Source: Primula veris (Eukaryota > Streptophyta > Magnoliopsida > Ericales > Primulaceae). Taken from it: a stretch of DNA of 64,000 nt. How positions within the stretch are numbered: the first letter of the stretch is position 1; each line of letters starts with the position of its first letter. Of the stretch, positions 9,767 to 20,965 are shown one piece after another. The stretch lies in contig OY821745.1 in assembly GCA_963682055.1 (NCBI GenBank), positions 31,493,342-31,557,341 on the forward strand. Direction: 5' to 3'. The notes under the pieces were generated by a model. The model saw nothing but the letters and a program-made list of their open reading frames with translations, ran no database searches and was not told where the DNA came from. A program made the position numbers and the translations under genes.

Positions 9767-12192
9767 ATGGATTTCCCAAGTTTGCTCTTATGTTTTCTAG
9801 TAGTAACATTGTCTTTTATTTTCACCATTTGGTCACTAAATAAGACCAAGCGTAAACAAAACCTTCCACCAGGACCATGGCCACTACCAGTGATAGGAAA
9901 CCTTCTAAAATTAGGGAACCAACCCCACAAGTCACTCACCAAATTAGCCAAGATCCACGGTCCTATTATGGCTCTAAAACTAGGCCAAGTCACAACTATA
10001 GTTATCTCTTCATCAACCATAGCCAAAGAAGCTCTTCAAAAACAAGACCTGGCCTTTTCCTCTCGATCCATCCCAAATGCACTACACGCACGTGACCATT
10101 ATAGGTACTCGTTGGTATGGCTGGCCGTATCGGATCGGTGGAGAAGCCTCCGAAAAGTATTAAATTCTGTTATGTTTGCAAATAAAAGGATCGAGTCTAG
10201 TCAGTATCTGCGTTGCAAAAAAGTGGATGAACTAATTAATTATGTCAGTAAATGTTGCGAGAATGGTGAAACAGTAGATGTCAGCCAAGCAGCTTTCACA
10301 ACATCCTTGAACATATTGTCCAGCACCATTTTTTCGGTCAATTTGGCAGATCTAGGAGAAGAGTCGTCGAAATTTTTTAGAGACTTGGTCTGGAATATTA
10401 TGATGGAGGCCGGAACGCCTAACTTGGCAGATTACTTTCCGATATTGGCAAATTTTGATTTGCAAGGTATAAGGCGTCGTTTGACTGTCTACTTTGGCAA
10501 AATCCTCGTGGTTTTCGGCAAATTAGTCAATGAAAGGTTAGAGTTGAGGAGATCTCATAAGATCAACGACGAGAATGATGTTCTAGATGCTCTACTTAAT
10601 GTTAATGAAGGGAATAACAAAGAGATCGATAGAACTCACACCGAGCACCTATTCGTGGTAAGACATTTACGCTTAATTCCTAATTATCCCAAAAGTACTT
10701 TCACGACCCTCGACCCGTGTATTAAAGATTGAAGGAGTTCACAATTATATGGATACCATTTTTGGGATATTAGTATAGATTGGTATACATGTTTATATAT
10801 GACACACTATGACCAATATCGTTTTTTTTTCAAAAAACATATACTTTTATTGATATAGTGCATCAGTACAATAATCAGTAAGAACAGGCTCCAAGAGACT
10901 AAACGAAAATATAAATTACAAGCTCATCGGGCACACTAATACGAAGAATACCCACAAGACTACCGAAATCTTGTTGCCAGAAAACGCACTAATATGACCA
11001 ATGTCTTGTTGCCAGAAAGTTAGTTGCGCGACTATATATATATCAATCCAGCAGAATTATGACTGTGTTGTGAGAAGATGGTCGAACTACTAGCCTGATT
11101 TGGATGATACTTAGTACCCCACCCTCCAGTTCTTTCCAAACGCATCTACTTTGGATGTCTCTCTGGCGCCTTTCTACACCTTACTCGTACATTGTTTTGG
11201 CTACTTTTGAACTTTGTCTTCAAATATTCATAACATGTGTAGAAAGAAAGTCACTCAAAAAATTACAAAATCGGAATTATTTCGTAAACAAAATATTGTC
11301 TTTTATATTACACAAAATATATCACAAAAAAACACAAGTTCTTTTTATATTGTATTTAGGAAAAAGAACAACTTAGTTATGGAAAAAAGATTTGTCTTTT
11401 GTGCCTATTCTGATACCGACGTCTAAACTAACTGGGTTATTTAGCTTATGGCATAACTGGGCCAGGCTCTTTGTTATCTCACATTCATTCATAATTCAAT
11501 ACTAATTTAATAAAAGTAAAGCGGAAGTATTGACATGACATTTTTAAATTATATATATGTAGGATGTATTTGCAGCAGGAACAGACACAACATCAAGCAC
11601 AATAGAGTGGGCAATGGCCGAGGTACTACATAATCCAGAGATATTAAAAAAAGCAAAGACGGAGCTAGAACAAACGATTGGAGAACGGAAAATAGTACAA
11701 GAATCAGATGTAACCCGCCTTCCTTATTTGCAAGCTATAGTGAAAGAGACCATGAGAAAGCACCCACCAGTTCCGTTTCTAATCCCTCGCAAGGTTGATA
11801 CTGATGTTGAAATTTGCGGGTACACAATTCCAAAAGGAGCGCAAGTTCTAGTAAATGTTTGGGCTATTGGTCGTGACTCAACCCTGTGGGACAGCCCAAC
11901 ATTGTTCAATCCCGATAGGTTTCTGGGATCTGAAATTGATGTTAAGGGGAAGGATTTTGAGGTAATTCCGTTTGGTGCGGGTAGGAGAATCTGTCCGGGT
12001 TTGTCCTTGGCGTTACGAGTTGTTCCGGTGGTGCTGGGGTCATTGTTAAACTCGTTTGATTGGAAATTAGAAGGTGGGATTTTACCGGAAGAGTTGGATA
12101 TGGATGAAAAGTTTGGAATTACTTTACAAAGGGCTAACCCTTTACGTATTGTTCCTTATGAGTTTGGAAAGTTCAATGGTTCATTTTATTAA
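9767..12192 (+). CDS. CYP76: Cytochrome P450, CYP76 family, copy 2 (C-terminally extended)
   Basis: Exons 9767-10657 and 11563-12192 join in phase 0 (GTG|GTAAGA ... ATGTAG|GATG) to give about 506 aa. All P450 hallmarks are present at the same positions as in copy 1: LPPGP hinge, AAGTDTT I-helix, ETMR, NPDRF and FGAGRRICPG with Cys441. Differences from copy 1 cluster in the B'-C region after HARDHYRYSLVW (LAVSDRW versus FPMSDRW) and in the helix C-G segment, where substrate recognition sites lie in P450s, so a changed substrate range is possible. The stop used by copy 1 (TGA after PSEF) is TTGG here, adding GKFNGSFY before TAA. The 905-bp intron carries a short retroposed fragment (10821-10992). 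Presumably ER-bound with P450 reductase as partner. It appears intact. Confidence 0.92.
10821..10992 (-). mobile_element. Retroposed 3' fragment (LINE-like or processed copy) in the copy-2 intron
   Basis: A 172-bp insert starts with a poly-T run at 10822-10830. On the minus strand it reads toward AATAAAAGTATATG followed by poly-A, so it is the 3' end of a polyadenylated RNA. It is flanked by 13-bp direct repeats TATGACCAATATC (10808-10820) and TATGACCAATGTC (10993-11005), one mismatch, the long variable TSD expected of target-primed reverse transcription. The source RNA was not identified. Confidence 0.7.
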
Positions 12193-12399
12193 CAATATAA
12201 CTCTTCTCCTATGTATAACTACGGTTTACAATAAAAATCTCTATTTTGTTCCCTGTTTCTTCAGAGTTAGTTTGAAAAAAGTGTCTCAGTTAAATAGTTT
12301 TCATAAATTAGTCATTAATTAATGAGTATATATATATATATATCAATTAGTACTAATCATATAATATTATAAAATTGGGTCGGTTTGTATTATACGAGT
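12193..12399. other. 3' flank of P450 copy 2
   Basis: The sequence (CTATGTATAACTACGGTTTACAATAAAAATCTCTATTT...) is shared with the flanks at 20240 and 25590. AATAAA at 12229-12236 is a candidate poly-A signal for copy 2. TATTATAAAATTGGGTCGGTTTGTATTAT near 12363-12393 corresponds to the uninterrupted version of the site occupied by the small LTR at 20406. Confidence 0.5.
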
Positions 12400-12588
12400 T
12401 AGGGGTGGGTAAAAAATTCACAAACTCAACCCGTAACCCAATCAGCGTGAATTATAACGGGTTGGGGCGGGTTAAGTGTCCAAAAATAATCAATCCCTTC
12501 CACCTCAATCCGCTATATATTTTGCGGGTTGAGTTAGGGTTGAGGTTTTCAAACTGCGGATTAATCCGTCGCAAACCGTTTCAAACCG

Positions 12589-12623
<35 letters not shown>

Positions 12624-12835
12624 TGTATATTTATATATACATTGTGTGTATTTCAAAATAGCAACATTTCATTCTTATTATATTTTAGTTTTATTATTTG
12701 TTCACGAATGTTCTAAAACTATTTTGATTGCTTTTAATTTATATTTCTCTTTAAAAAATTTAATTTATTTTAAATTTTAACTTAATTATGCAATATGAAA
12801 AATAAATAATTAAAATGAAAATTTAAAAATCAATT
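12400..12835. mobile_element. hAT-like MITE, right end missing
   Basis: This block starts TAGGGGTGGGTAAAA. It then follows the element at 60641-61242: repeated AACCCGTAACCCAAT-type motifs, GCTATATATTTTGCGGGTTG, GCGGATTAATCCG, a (TA)n tract at 12590-12619, TTGTGTGTATTTCAA and TTTTAATTTATATTTCT. Similarity fades after ~12835, and the right CACCTA end seen in the other copy is absent. No TSD can therefore be shown. Confidence 0.6.
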
Positions 12836-13345
12836 AACCTGACCACTCCCCTCCAATTTATTTTATGTCATGGTCCGTTTCAAGGTCAACCTCAAATCCT
12901 CACTCTCACCACAATTCAAGATTCTAGGGTTTAGAAAACTTCACCTTGCCCACCCTAGCTACCTAGACTATTTGTAATATGCCTGAATATTGGTCACAAG
13001 CATAGTTACATGGAAACTCTATTAGGGTTGGTCACACGTTTTCGAAAACTCCGTCTCATAATTGAAAACCATATTATTAAAAGTTTCTTGAATGTTTACG
13101 GAGCATAATTTAAGAAAACATTGAAAAGTATTAAATGATTATGTATGACATAAATGTCGTGTATATTTTGTTTGAACTATATGATATACAAAAATTATAA
13201 CCAAAAAAGATACTTTGCAAGAATAAAAACTAACAAACCATAAACCCATGTTGTATAAAAGGCCTTTTCTTTTTGATACTTTCCTTAAGTGAAAATATTT
13301 CAATAAGTTAAATTCATGAATCAAAATTTATATACACTCATCATA
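12836..13345. other. Intergenic DNA partly shared with other P450 flanks
   Basis: TCAAGGTCAA.CCTCA...CTCAC.ACAATTCAAGA at 12880-12920 and CTTCACCTTGCCCACCCTA at 12938 match the 3' flanks of other P450 copies (25935, 21240, 31680). GAATATTGGTCACAAGCATAGTTACATG at 12986 is an empty-site version of the region interrupted by a MITE at 32290. No gene is seen. Confidence 0.45.
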
Positions 13346-13720
13346 TGTTCCATTCCCGTGGTGTTGGGGTCCAATGGCGGAACCACTATTATGAAATGTG
13401 GGTTGATTTTTTATATAAAAAATCAACGTTATATGAAGTTATTTTACGAAATGTGGAGCTGCAACACTAAAATTTAAAAGTTTTGATCAAAATACATCAG
13501 AAAAATCTGTTTTTTTAATCAATTTTTTTCAAAGGAGATGAGTTGCAGCCCCGACCGTTCCTACCTAGTTTCTTCCCTGATAGGGTCGATGTTAAACTCG
13601 TTTCGATGGAAACTAGAAGGTGGGATTTTACCGAAAGAGTTGGATATGGATAAAAAGTTTGGAATTACTCTACAAAGGGCCAACCCTTTGCGTGTTCCTA
13701 CTGAGTTTTGGAAGCTCAAA
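13346..13720 (+). pseudogene. P450 (CYP76) 3'-end fragment, copy 3
   Basis: Only the last ~50 codons of exon 2 remain. CCCGTGGTGTTGGGGTC (13354-13371) and the segment after 13588 encode MLNSFRWKLEGGILPKELD and KKFGITLQRANPLRVPTEF, colinear with the C-terminus of copies 1 and 2. A 211-bp insertion splits the fragment and the normal stop is changed (TTTTGG), so the frame reads on. Exon 1, the I-helix and the heme loop are missing, so it is non-functional. Its 3' flank continues at 20205, beyond the copia element inserted at 13756. Confidence 0.85.
13372..13582. mobile_element. 211-bp insertion in the P450 fragment, TSD GGGTC
   Basis: The paralogues read GTTGGGGTCGCTGTTAAAC without interruption. 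Here GGGTC (13367-13371) is followed by 211 bp beginning CAATGGCGGAACCACTATT, and then GGGTC again (13583-13587). This is a clean insertion with a 5-bp duplication. The element family was not recognised. Confidence 0.65.
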
Positions 13721-13755
13721 ATAGCGGGTTTACTCAAGTATAGGAACGCAATTGA

Positions 13756-14304
13756 TGTTGGGTACGTTGTAAATAAACACAATAATTTCTACGGAAATAG
13801 AAATGGACAAATAAACAGAAAATGGTTTCCTCAAATATATAAAAATCAATTACAAGATTTAACATAAAATAATGTAAATGATACCGAAATGGACTAAAGT
13901 CCGAGACGAGGTAACTGCAAGCAGTTTCTCTTAAACGATATTTGTCCCGCCACCTCTGCTTCTGGCTAAATGGACACTTCGTTCCCAAGGTACAACGTCT
14001 ATCACATGTGACTCGGCGGAAACGGCACCGAGCCACGGTCGGGCCGTTGGTGGTGCGGTACTCTATCTCTATATGTATGCAAGTGTGTATGTGTGTGAAT
14101 GTGTATAATGATGACATGTATTTTATTTCTCATAAAAAAGCTTATTGAAAAGCTCTTAGGAAAAATGGTTGGAAACCACCATTTTATGCATTTTCTTATG
14201 TAACTCTTTTTTCCAATAAAGAGCCACACTTAATGGGGTAATTAAGTTTTGAAACTCACAATTTTAATTGCATTCAAAACCATAAAACAAAGTTTTATCC
14301 AACA
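13756..14304 (-). repeat. LTR (3' LTR in element orientation)
   Basis: A 549-bp LTR with short inverted ends TGTTGG/CCAACA. It is nearly identical to 19650-20199. Confidence 0.92.
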
Positions 14305-14316
14305 ATCCCCCACATG
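14305..14316 (-). promoter_or_regulatory. Polypurine tract of the copia element
   Basis: The plus-strand ATCCCCCACATG is CATGTGGGGGAT on the minus strand, lying immediately upstream of the LTR start TGTTGG. This is the classic position and form of a copia plus-strand primer. Confidence 0.8.
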
Positions 14317-14894
14317 AATGCAATTATAAAACATGCAATGTGCAACTAAATGCAATCGAGAGAACCACGAGAATTCACTGCATAAGGACAGGTAGCGCGC
14401 GCCTTGAACCTGCCATAGTGATGTAAAATCTGATATGCTACTATTGGGTAGCCTTAAAGCCTTGAACCCTTTAGCGTTTGTGCATACCAGGGTAATACTC
14501 ACACAGTGTCCTCTCTACACCACTTACTAAGCCCTTTGGTTGTTGTCCATATTTGGCCCTGGACTGCCTTGGCAAATTCAACCGAGTGCTCTAGTGATTT
14601 AGCCCTAGATCATCATATAGTATCGGCCATACACACTCGTTATAGGTGATTTTCAAGTCAAGGGTGTCCTGACTCACCCCACTCGACCTTCGAGATACTT
14701 GATTCATTAAGAGGCTCATGCTCACCCTTAAAATGGTACAGGTCTATCACTCTTTCATCATAGAAATGGGCTGAGAACTTATGTTCTCGAGTGCTTTGTT
14801 CGGTCACCCGCACAATTCAGTTTCCCATTGAACCCAAGACTGAAGTTTCCAGTTCGGGTTGGGTTACCTATGCGAAGGTTTCCAATTCATTGGG

Positions 14895-15420
14895 CTTCAA
14901 ACCCCATTTCCCTCGATGATGCTTCAACTCCTCTACGAGTCAAGCATTTTGTATATGGATCCGCATTATTATCATTAGACCTTGCAAGGTCTATGGATAC
15001 CACAATTTTTGCTAGCAATTCCTCTTACGGATTTGTGTCTCCGACGAATATGTCATGACTTTGTCGGGACTTTCCATTATACAAATTATTCTGATCCCGT
15101 TTAATAACTGACTGACTGCAGCAGTACACGTTTATTGCGGGAACAGATTTTGGCCACTTGGAATACCTTCCAAGACTTCTCAGCCAATCTGCCTCTTCTG
15201 TAGCTTGATTCAACGTTATGAACTCTACAGTTTCTCCAACTATGCAGGTCTATTTTACAGACCTCCATAAGACTGCAACCTCTTTAAGTACAAACATATC
15301 CACTAATGGACTTTGTACTTTAAAGTTCGAGATACACTTGGTATCTAAATACCCTCCAAACATTTTGGACATCTCGTATAATGCAGTTCATGATTGGCAG
15401 TATAACTCATGTATCTGAGA
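14895..15420 (-). pseudogene. Copia RNase H C-terminal relic
   Basis: On the minus strand, fragments in several frames match the end of copia polyproteins: SGYVCT near 15288-15312, ATEEADWLRS, KSVPAINVYCCSQSV and NLYNGKSR between 15213 and 15050, then DLARSNDNNADPYTK and LTREGVEASS.EMGF near 14995-14900. Functional copia elements carry the same order (SGYVF, TEAEY/EEADWLR, DSQSAI, NGKSRHI, NIADPLTK, SSRGMG). Frameshifts and stops separate the pieces and the catalytic residues are partly lost. It confirms both family and orientation. Confidence 0.85.
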
Positions 15421-18400
15421 AGCCTCATTGGCAAACCTACTGAGTCTGCTCACTGAGTTGGCTATAATTGGTCTAGTGTAGTTCTTGACGCACAAGAGAC
15501 TACCTATGATAAGTTAGGTGTTTGTTTTAGTCCATATAACGACGTAACAAGTTTTCGCACCTTAGCTTACTTTACACGGAACCACGACCCAATGGGTTGT
15601 TCCTAATTCTCTAGATCTCCATTTATAAAAGACATGTTCTCATTAATTAATGATGCGTCTTTTCATAGAGATTAGAGTATAGACATTAAAATTATCAAAA
15701 CCGTCAGTTTACTTAAAGTAATTGACTTTATTTCTCACGTGCCTGTCAACCTCATTGTTGATGGCATCTTCCCATATACACATTATATGGATAACATTGA
15801 TTATTTCAATATCGTCGATTCACCTTCACTCATGAAGGTTAAGGGGAAAAAAAGTTTCATTACTTACCCTTTTACCATGCCGAGGCTCTTCATTTCCTTA
15901 CAAGATTCACTTTCCCACTTTTCTAGCACCGTTTGAGTGTTCACTTGTCTTGGGTAGCGTAATGCTTTGAACCCTCAACGTATTGATCACACTCGCCAGG
16001 CGTTAGAGTTTTTACAGGAAAGCTTCTCTTTTAGAAAATATGCTTCTCGGACATAGAACTCTATATGCACCTAAGTCATCTGACTTATGCACTAGAAACC
16101 GATCAGCACTATATTTTATGTTTATCCGATGAACACACAATCTACCGTTTTCGATCCTATCTAAATCCTTCAAGGAACAAGATTGAGACATTTCTTAGGT
16201 AGCACCAAACTTTCACGAACTTATAGTCAGGCACCATGCCTTCTATAATTCTGACTATTTGGTCCAACTTCCTAAGCGATAGTTTGTTCAACACATAGCT
16301 TGCGGAAAGCTCACTTCCCGTACAAATTTAGAGTTTAATCCTGAACTTATCAACATGATAATCATCGTTTAAGAACTACATTTTGCTCGAGAGCATAATA
16401 AGTCATTCTTTAACGATTGGTGTCATTCCATCAACACATTTATGTGAACGGTGTCTCATATTCACTGTTTCAATCACATTGATCATGTATTCATATCCAT
16501 GTGAATATACCATTTCGAAACTAGTTAGACAATTTCTAACGCTTCCAAAAATAGTCTATCATTTAATGATTAACACTTAATCATTGGATTAAAGTTGGTA
16601 GATTAACACAACAGAACACACATGATTAAACATGTTTTCTGACAAGCCTTAATCCTCAACAATAGAATTCACGTATTCATTCTTACTTGAATGAATATCT
16701 CGACTGATTTATCTTTACTTCTCATCAAGTAGACATATCAGTGTTTAGTACAACCATCAATAAATTGAGGAAATATCTTTTAAACCCTTCTTGGTTTTGC
16801 ACTCATCTCAAATGCATCGAACCATTTGGTTATGTACTCCGTTCGAAACTTCGAACTGAAGACTTAGCAATACATTGCTTCAAACACAACCTCATATTTG
16901 TGTTTCAATTTAAATAATAGATTTAGAAAAATAAAACATTTAATCTTTTATATTTTCATCAGCTACTATTTCATGTCAAATCAGTGACTTGGTTGAATAA
17001 TTCAACATGTCATTATTGACCACAAGAGTATCGATTAAAATGCTCATTTTGAACAAATAGTCACTCATGTATTTCCACAAACAAGCAAACTTATCACAAT
17101 TTGATCCTAGTGTTTTGGCTACCGAAAGACTACTGCCCTCTAGGTTTCAAGAACCACTAGTCATGATTCAGATTTGTATGCTTGCACTTGTTAGTGGATG
17201 TCCAAACGTTTAAAACGTTTCCACACATTAACGCCCCCCACAGTTCCTACATTCCCTTTGTCCTCACTCAGAACATGCACAATTTTTATTGAGAAACTTA
17301 ACCGGTTTCAATGTGGTAAATGAATTTTATCATTTATTTAAGACGTTTAAGGTCTACACCACTGAACCGTTAGGTTTTCTCTCACTCGCCCGTAGGCCTT
17401 TTTGGGTACGTTTAGATTCTCGATCTACAGGATCGACGGGTTACCCCCACATTTGTGGGACCCTTGGGGTTCTCCCCCAATAATAGTAATATAATATTAC
17501 TAAATTACTATTCTCAATAATAGCAAACTCAACATATTCACAATATGTTTTACTAACAAATTAATAATATGTTATTTCAACAAATTATTAAATGTTTTTT
17601 CCAACAAATAATTAAATGTTCTTTCAGCAAACTAATAAGATATATTTCAACAAATAATAAATTAGCCGATATTTGTTTATTATTAAAATAAACTCAATGA
17701 CCATTTATAATTAGTTAATCATCAAATTATTTGCTCTTGGATGAATCAAGTTGGTTATTAAATAACCTTTCATCCAAATATGTAACCGATTCGTCAATGC
17801 AATTCGTAGATAGCTAATAAATCTCTCTATAAATGCCAACAACGACTGTCGTTACAATAATTTATAACTCTCCAAATTAAATTGCGATTAATCACAATTA
17901 ATAAGAAGTTATAAATACTCATCATTAATCTTATTAATGATTACCGTTACAAATTTTGTAACACTCCAAATTAAATTGCAATAAATCACAACTAATACGG
18001 ATACCACCCATTATATCACCACATTAGTGGTTTTAATAATGGTGGTTTCAAATTTATAACCTCCGTCATTAATATGCACTCATGCAAAATTAATAGGAGT
18101 TACACCGGCACCCACAATGTTCTGGTCAGTTCCAGCACCCACTGTGTTCCGGACATTTCCCGCAGGAAACTGTTTGTTATCTCAAATAACAAATACGCAC
18201 AATCTAATTTCGAAAAAATGAAACTAAAACTCCTCATTCGCAAACACCAAATTTCTATAACCACGCATGGTTTCAAGAAACTGATTTTGCAAGAGTATTC
18301 TAGTTCATTCCCGAAAAATATTATCAAATTCTGAAAGATTTATTCAGCCGTAAACACCAAATAAATCTGATTTTTACACAGAACAATCTCAGAATTCAAC

Positions 18401-19649
18401 CAGTTCTGTCGTAAGCCCCAAATTCTGAAAATTCATAAAATGGTTTTACAAGAACTATTTCGAAACTAGTTCTTTCGTAAGCCCCAAATTAATGGTTTTA
18501 CACGAACTATTTCGAAAACATTCATCCTCCAATTTCATGGTAGAGATCCATGTCTACACAAATACTCATTGGAAATTGTTAGTACTTTATTAACATGTAT
18601 AAAATTCACTAACAATATAATGTAACGAGATTACGCATGATATGAAATGATAATAAATCCATTCATCTTATTCAAAAGTCACACTAATGAATTTAGTCTA
18701 CTGTAACCAAAACTAATAAAACAGTATTTGGCTTTCCAATATCGCTGAAACATACGAAACGTATTTGTCAATAGTCAATAGAATTAATATTAACAAATTA
18801 ATACCTTTCTTAATAAACCTCAAATAAGGCAGTAGCCAAACTGGTGTAACCGAAATCAATGTACCAACATTAACCCATACACACAATTCTCAAATTCACA
18901 AATTCAGAGCGTACACAAAAGGGACCAAATACTTGTACATATCCACATGACACTAGCTAGCCAATACTAAATCCATCCATTAAAAAACATGGTTATAAAA
19001 ACTTATACATTACATGATATAAGCATACTGCATACATACACCAACATGCAAACGTTGCTCCAGAAACGTTAATATAATTCCACGAAGTGTGAATATTTTT
19101 TTTTTTCCTTTAACAGAAACTCACTGGCTTTGACAAGTGAAAACTAAAAGGTACAAAATATCCAAACATACCAAAACGTGGATGTAACATATGGTCATAA
19201 CTAATAGAAGCAGGCAATATGCAATTGGACCAATATATTAAAAGCTTTCAACATTCATTCATGAATTAATCATAAAGATTTCAAAACCAAATACAATAGC
19301 AGATGCTTACATTTTAAACTCATATATAACTCATATACACGAGTTATGAATATAAACTAAAATAATCACAAAGATAGATGAATTAAAGCATACATGAAGC
19401 AATTCCATAAGCAAACAGTAGCTCTAAAAGCATGCACCAAAATCCAAATAATATGTATAACAATATACATAAGCAAGTTACAAAATCCTTTCGACAATTC
19501 AACCGGAAACACCAAATTCTTAAAACCAAGTTTTGTAAGAAAATGATTTTCCAAAGAATTGTCTTAGCCACGGAAATAATTTTTTCTGTTTATCCAAACA
19601 CCAAAATTATTGTATTAACGTACAAAACATAAAAAATATCGTTTATGAT
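15421..19649 (-). other. Degenerate interior of the copia element
   Basis: No continuous reading frame of more than about 90 codons remains on either strand. By position it should hold the remains of RT, integrase, protease and gag on the minus strand. I could not identify those domains by eye. No canonical initiator-Met primer site is visible next to the LTR at 19650; the minus-strand sequence there starts ATCATAAACG. Confidence 0.6.
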
Positions 19650-20199
19650 TGTTGGGTACGTTGTAAATAAACACAATAATTTCTACGGAAAATAGAAATG
19701 GACAAATAAACAGAAAATGGTTTCCTCAAATATATAAAAATAAATTACAAGATTTAACATAAAATAATGTAAATGATACCGAAATGGACTAAAGTCCGAG
19801 ACGAGGTAACTGCAAGCAGTTTCCCTTAAACGATATTTGTCCCGCCACATCTGCTTCTGGCTAAATGGACACTTCGTTCCCAAGGTACAACGTCTATTAC
19901 ATGTGACTCGGCGGAAACGGCACCGAGCCACGGTCGGGCCGTTGGTGGTGCGGTACTCTCTCTCTATATGTATGTAAGTGTGTATGTGTGTGAATGTGTA
20001 TAATGATGACATGTATTTTATTTCTCATAAAAAAGCTTATTGAAAAGCTCTTAGGAAAAATGGTTGGAAACCACCATTTTATGCATTTTCTTATGTAACT
20101 CTTTTTTCCAATAAAGAGCCACACTTAATGGGGTAATTAAGTTTTGAAACTCACAATTTTAATTGCATTCAAAACCATAAAACAAAGTTTTATCAAACA
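19650..20199 (-). repeat. LTR (5' LTR in element orientation)
   Basis: A 550-bp LTR, the partner of 13756-14304. The terminal CCAACA is changed to CAAACA. It is followed by TSD ATTGA and the resumed 3' flank of P450 copy 3. Confidence 0.92.
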
Positions 20200-20204
20200 A
20201 TTGA

Positions 20205-20405
20205 CAATATAATTTGCACTTGAATTTTTTTTATTTCCATGTCTTCTTCTGCTATGTATTAACTGAAGTTTACAATAAAGATCTCTATTTCGTTCCTGGT
20301 ATCTTCAGAATGAGTTGGAACTTATTTTCTGAGGTAAAAAAGTTTTCTAAATCAGACATTTATAAGTAGATGCCAATTAAAATTAATCAAATAGTAATAT
20401 TAGTT
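20205..20405. other. Resumed 3' flank of P450 copy 3
   Basis: CAATATAATTTGCACTTGAAT... TCTTCTGCTATGTATTAACTGAAGTTTACAATAAAGATCTCTATTTCGTTCC aligns with 25545-25640 and 12205-12250. It shows where the duplicated unit continued before the copia insertion. Confidence 0.6.
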
Positions 20406-20679
20406 GTAAAAACCCGGATTTTTATAGGAAAATAGTAATAGTAGTTGTAAAAAACCGGATTTTTATAGGAAAATACCGGTGTAAAGAGAAAATATTATCT
20501 CACATCGCCTATATATATGAGTACATATATGGTATATAAGCTAAAAAATCATCCTTACTATCACCAAGACCTTTTAAAGTCGTGCGGCCCGAGAAGCGAT
20601 AACGAAATCGGACCAAAGCGACAGTATTGGTGGTAGTAAGCAGATGGTGACGGTCTAATCAGATGATCGAATCGTTACA
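20406..20679 (+). mobile_element. Small solo LTR (TRIM-like), 274 bp
   Basis: The block starts TGTAAAAACCCGG and ends AATCGTTACA. It is flanked by TTAGT (20401-20405) and CTAGT (20680-20684), a one-mismatch TSD. Paralogous P450 flanks at 12340-12395 and 25715-25745 lack it (AATTAATC...TATTATAAA), which supports a discrete insertion. The first ~40 bp are tandemly duplicated (AGTTGTAAAAA.CCGGATTTTTATAGGAAAATA twice). Confidence 0.55.
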
Positions 20680-20785
20680 CTAGTATTATAAATCTGGACC
20701 GATTTGTATTATAATAGCCGGGTTTTTTTTCCTGAGATGTGCTTTTGCTCATAAATCCCTAGAGAATCTACCTGAAAATATTACA

Positions 20786-20965
20786 AAAAAAAAAACAAAT
20801 AGCGACGGAATTAGTAAAGATATTTTTTGTTACGAGCTTATTAGCGATGGTTTTTGTGACGGTTTAGTCAATTTGTGACAGATTTGTGACAACTTTTTAA
20901 ATTAGTGACAGACTTATAACAGTTTTTGACTCTCACTAAATCAAACATTATTTTGTAGTAGTTCA
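20786..20965. repeat. Dispersed MITE family (CACTA-like ends), copy A
   Basis: The block contains TAGCGACGGAATTAGTAAAGAT, TTACGAGCTTATTAGCGATGG and TTTTTGTGAC.GTTTAGTCAATTT, and ends CATTATTTTGTAGTAG. Related copies lie at 60265-60440 (inverted) and 63005-63175. The ends CTACAAAAT/TTACAAAAA recall CACTA terminal repeats. Assignment is tentative. Confidence 0.5.

Larger units (their letters stand above)
13756..20199 (-). mobile_element. Complete Ty1/copia LTR retrotransposon, minus orientation, decayed coding region
   Basis: The LTRs at 13756-14304 and 19650-20199 begin TGTTGG and end CCAACA or CAAACA. Both flanks carry ATTGA (13751-13755 and 20200-20204). On the minus strand the polypurine tract GTGGGGGAT directly precedes the LTR at 14305-14316, which sets the orientation. 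By hand count the LTRs differ at about 7 substitutions plus one 1-bp indel over ~549 bp (~1.3%), so insertion is recent. The 5.3-kb interior has only stop-ridden coding relics, with copia RNase H the clearest. It inserted into the 3' flank of P450 copy 3: GGAACGCAATTGA on the left rejoins CAATATAATTTGCACTTGAAT on the right. Confidence 0.92.

Noticed and set aside
12400..12950. hAT element running from TAGGGGTGGG to CTTGCCCACCCTA as complementary ends
   Set aside because: CCTTGCCCACCCTA also occurs at 21245 and 31690 without the element, so it is ordinary P450 flank. The left part is better explained as a truncated copy of the 60641 MITE.
14828..15058. Plus-strand ORF in the copia interior
   Set aside because: The minus strand here matches copia RNase H motifs, so the plus-strand frame is a shadow.
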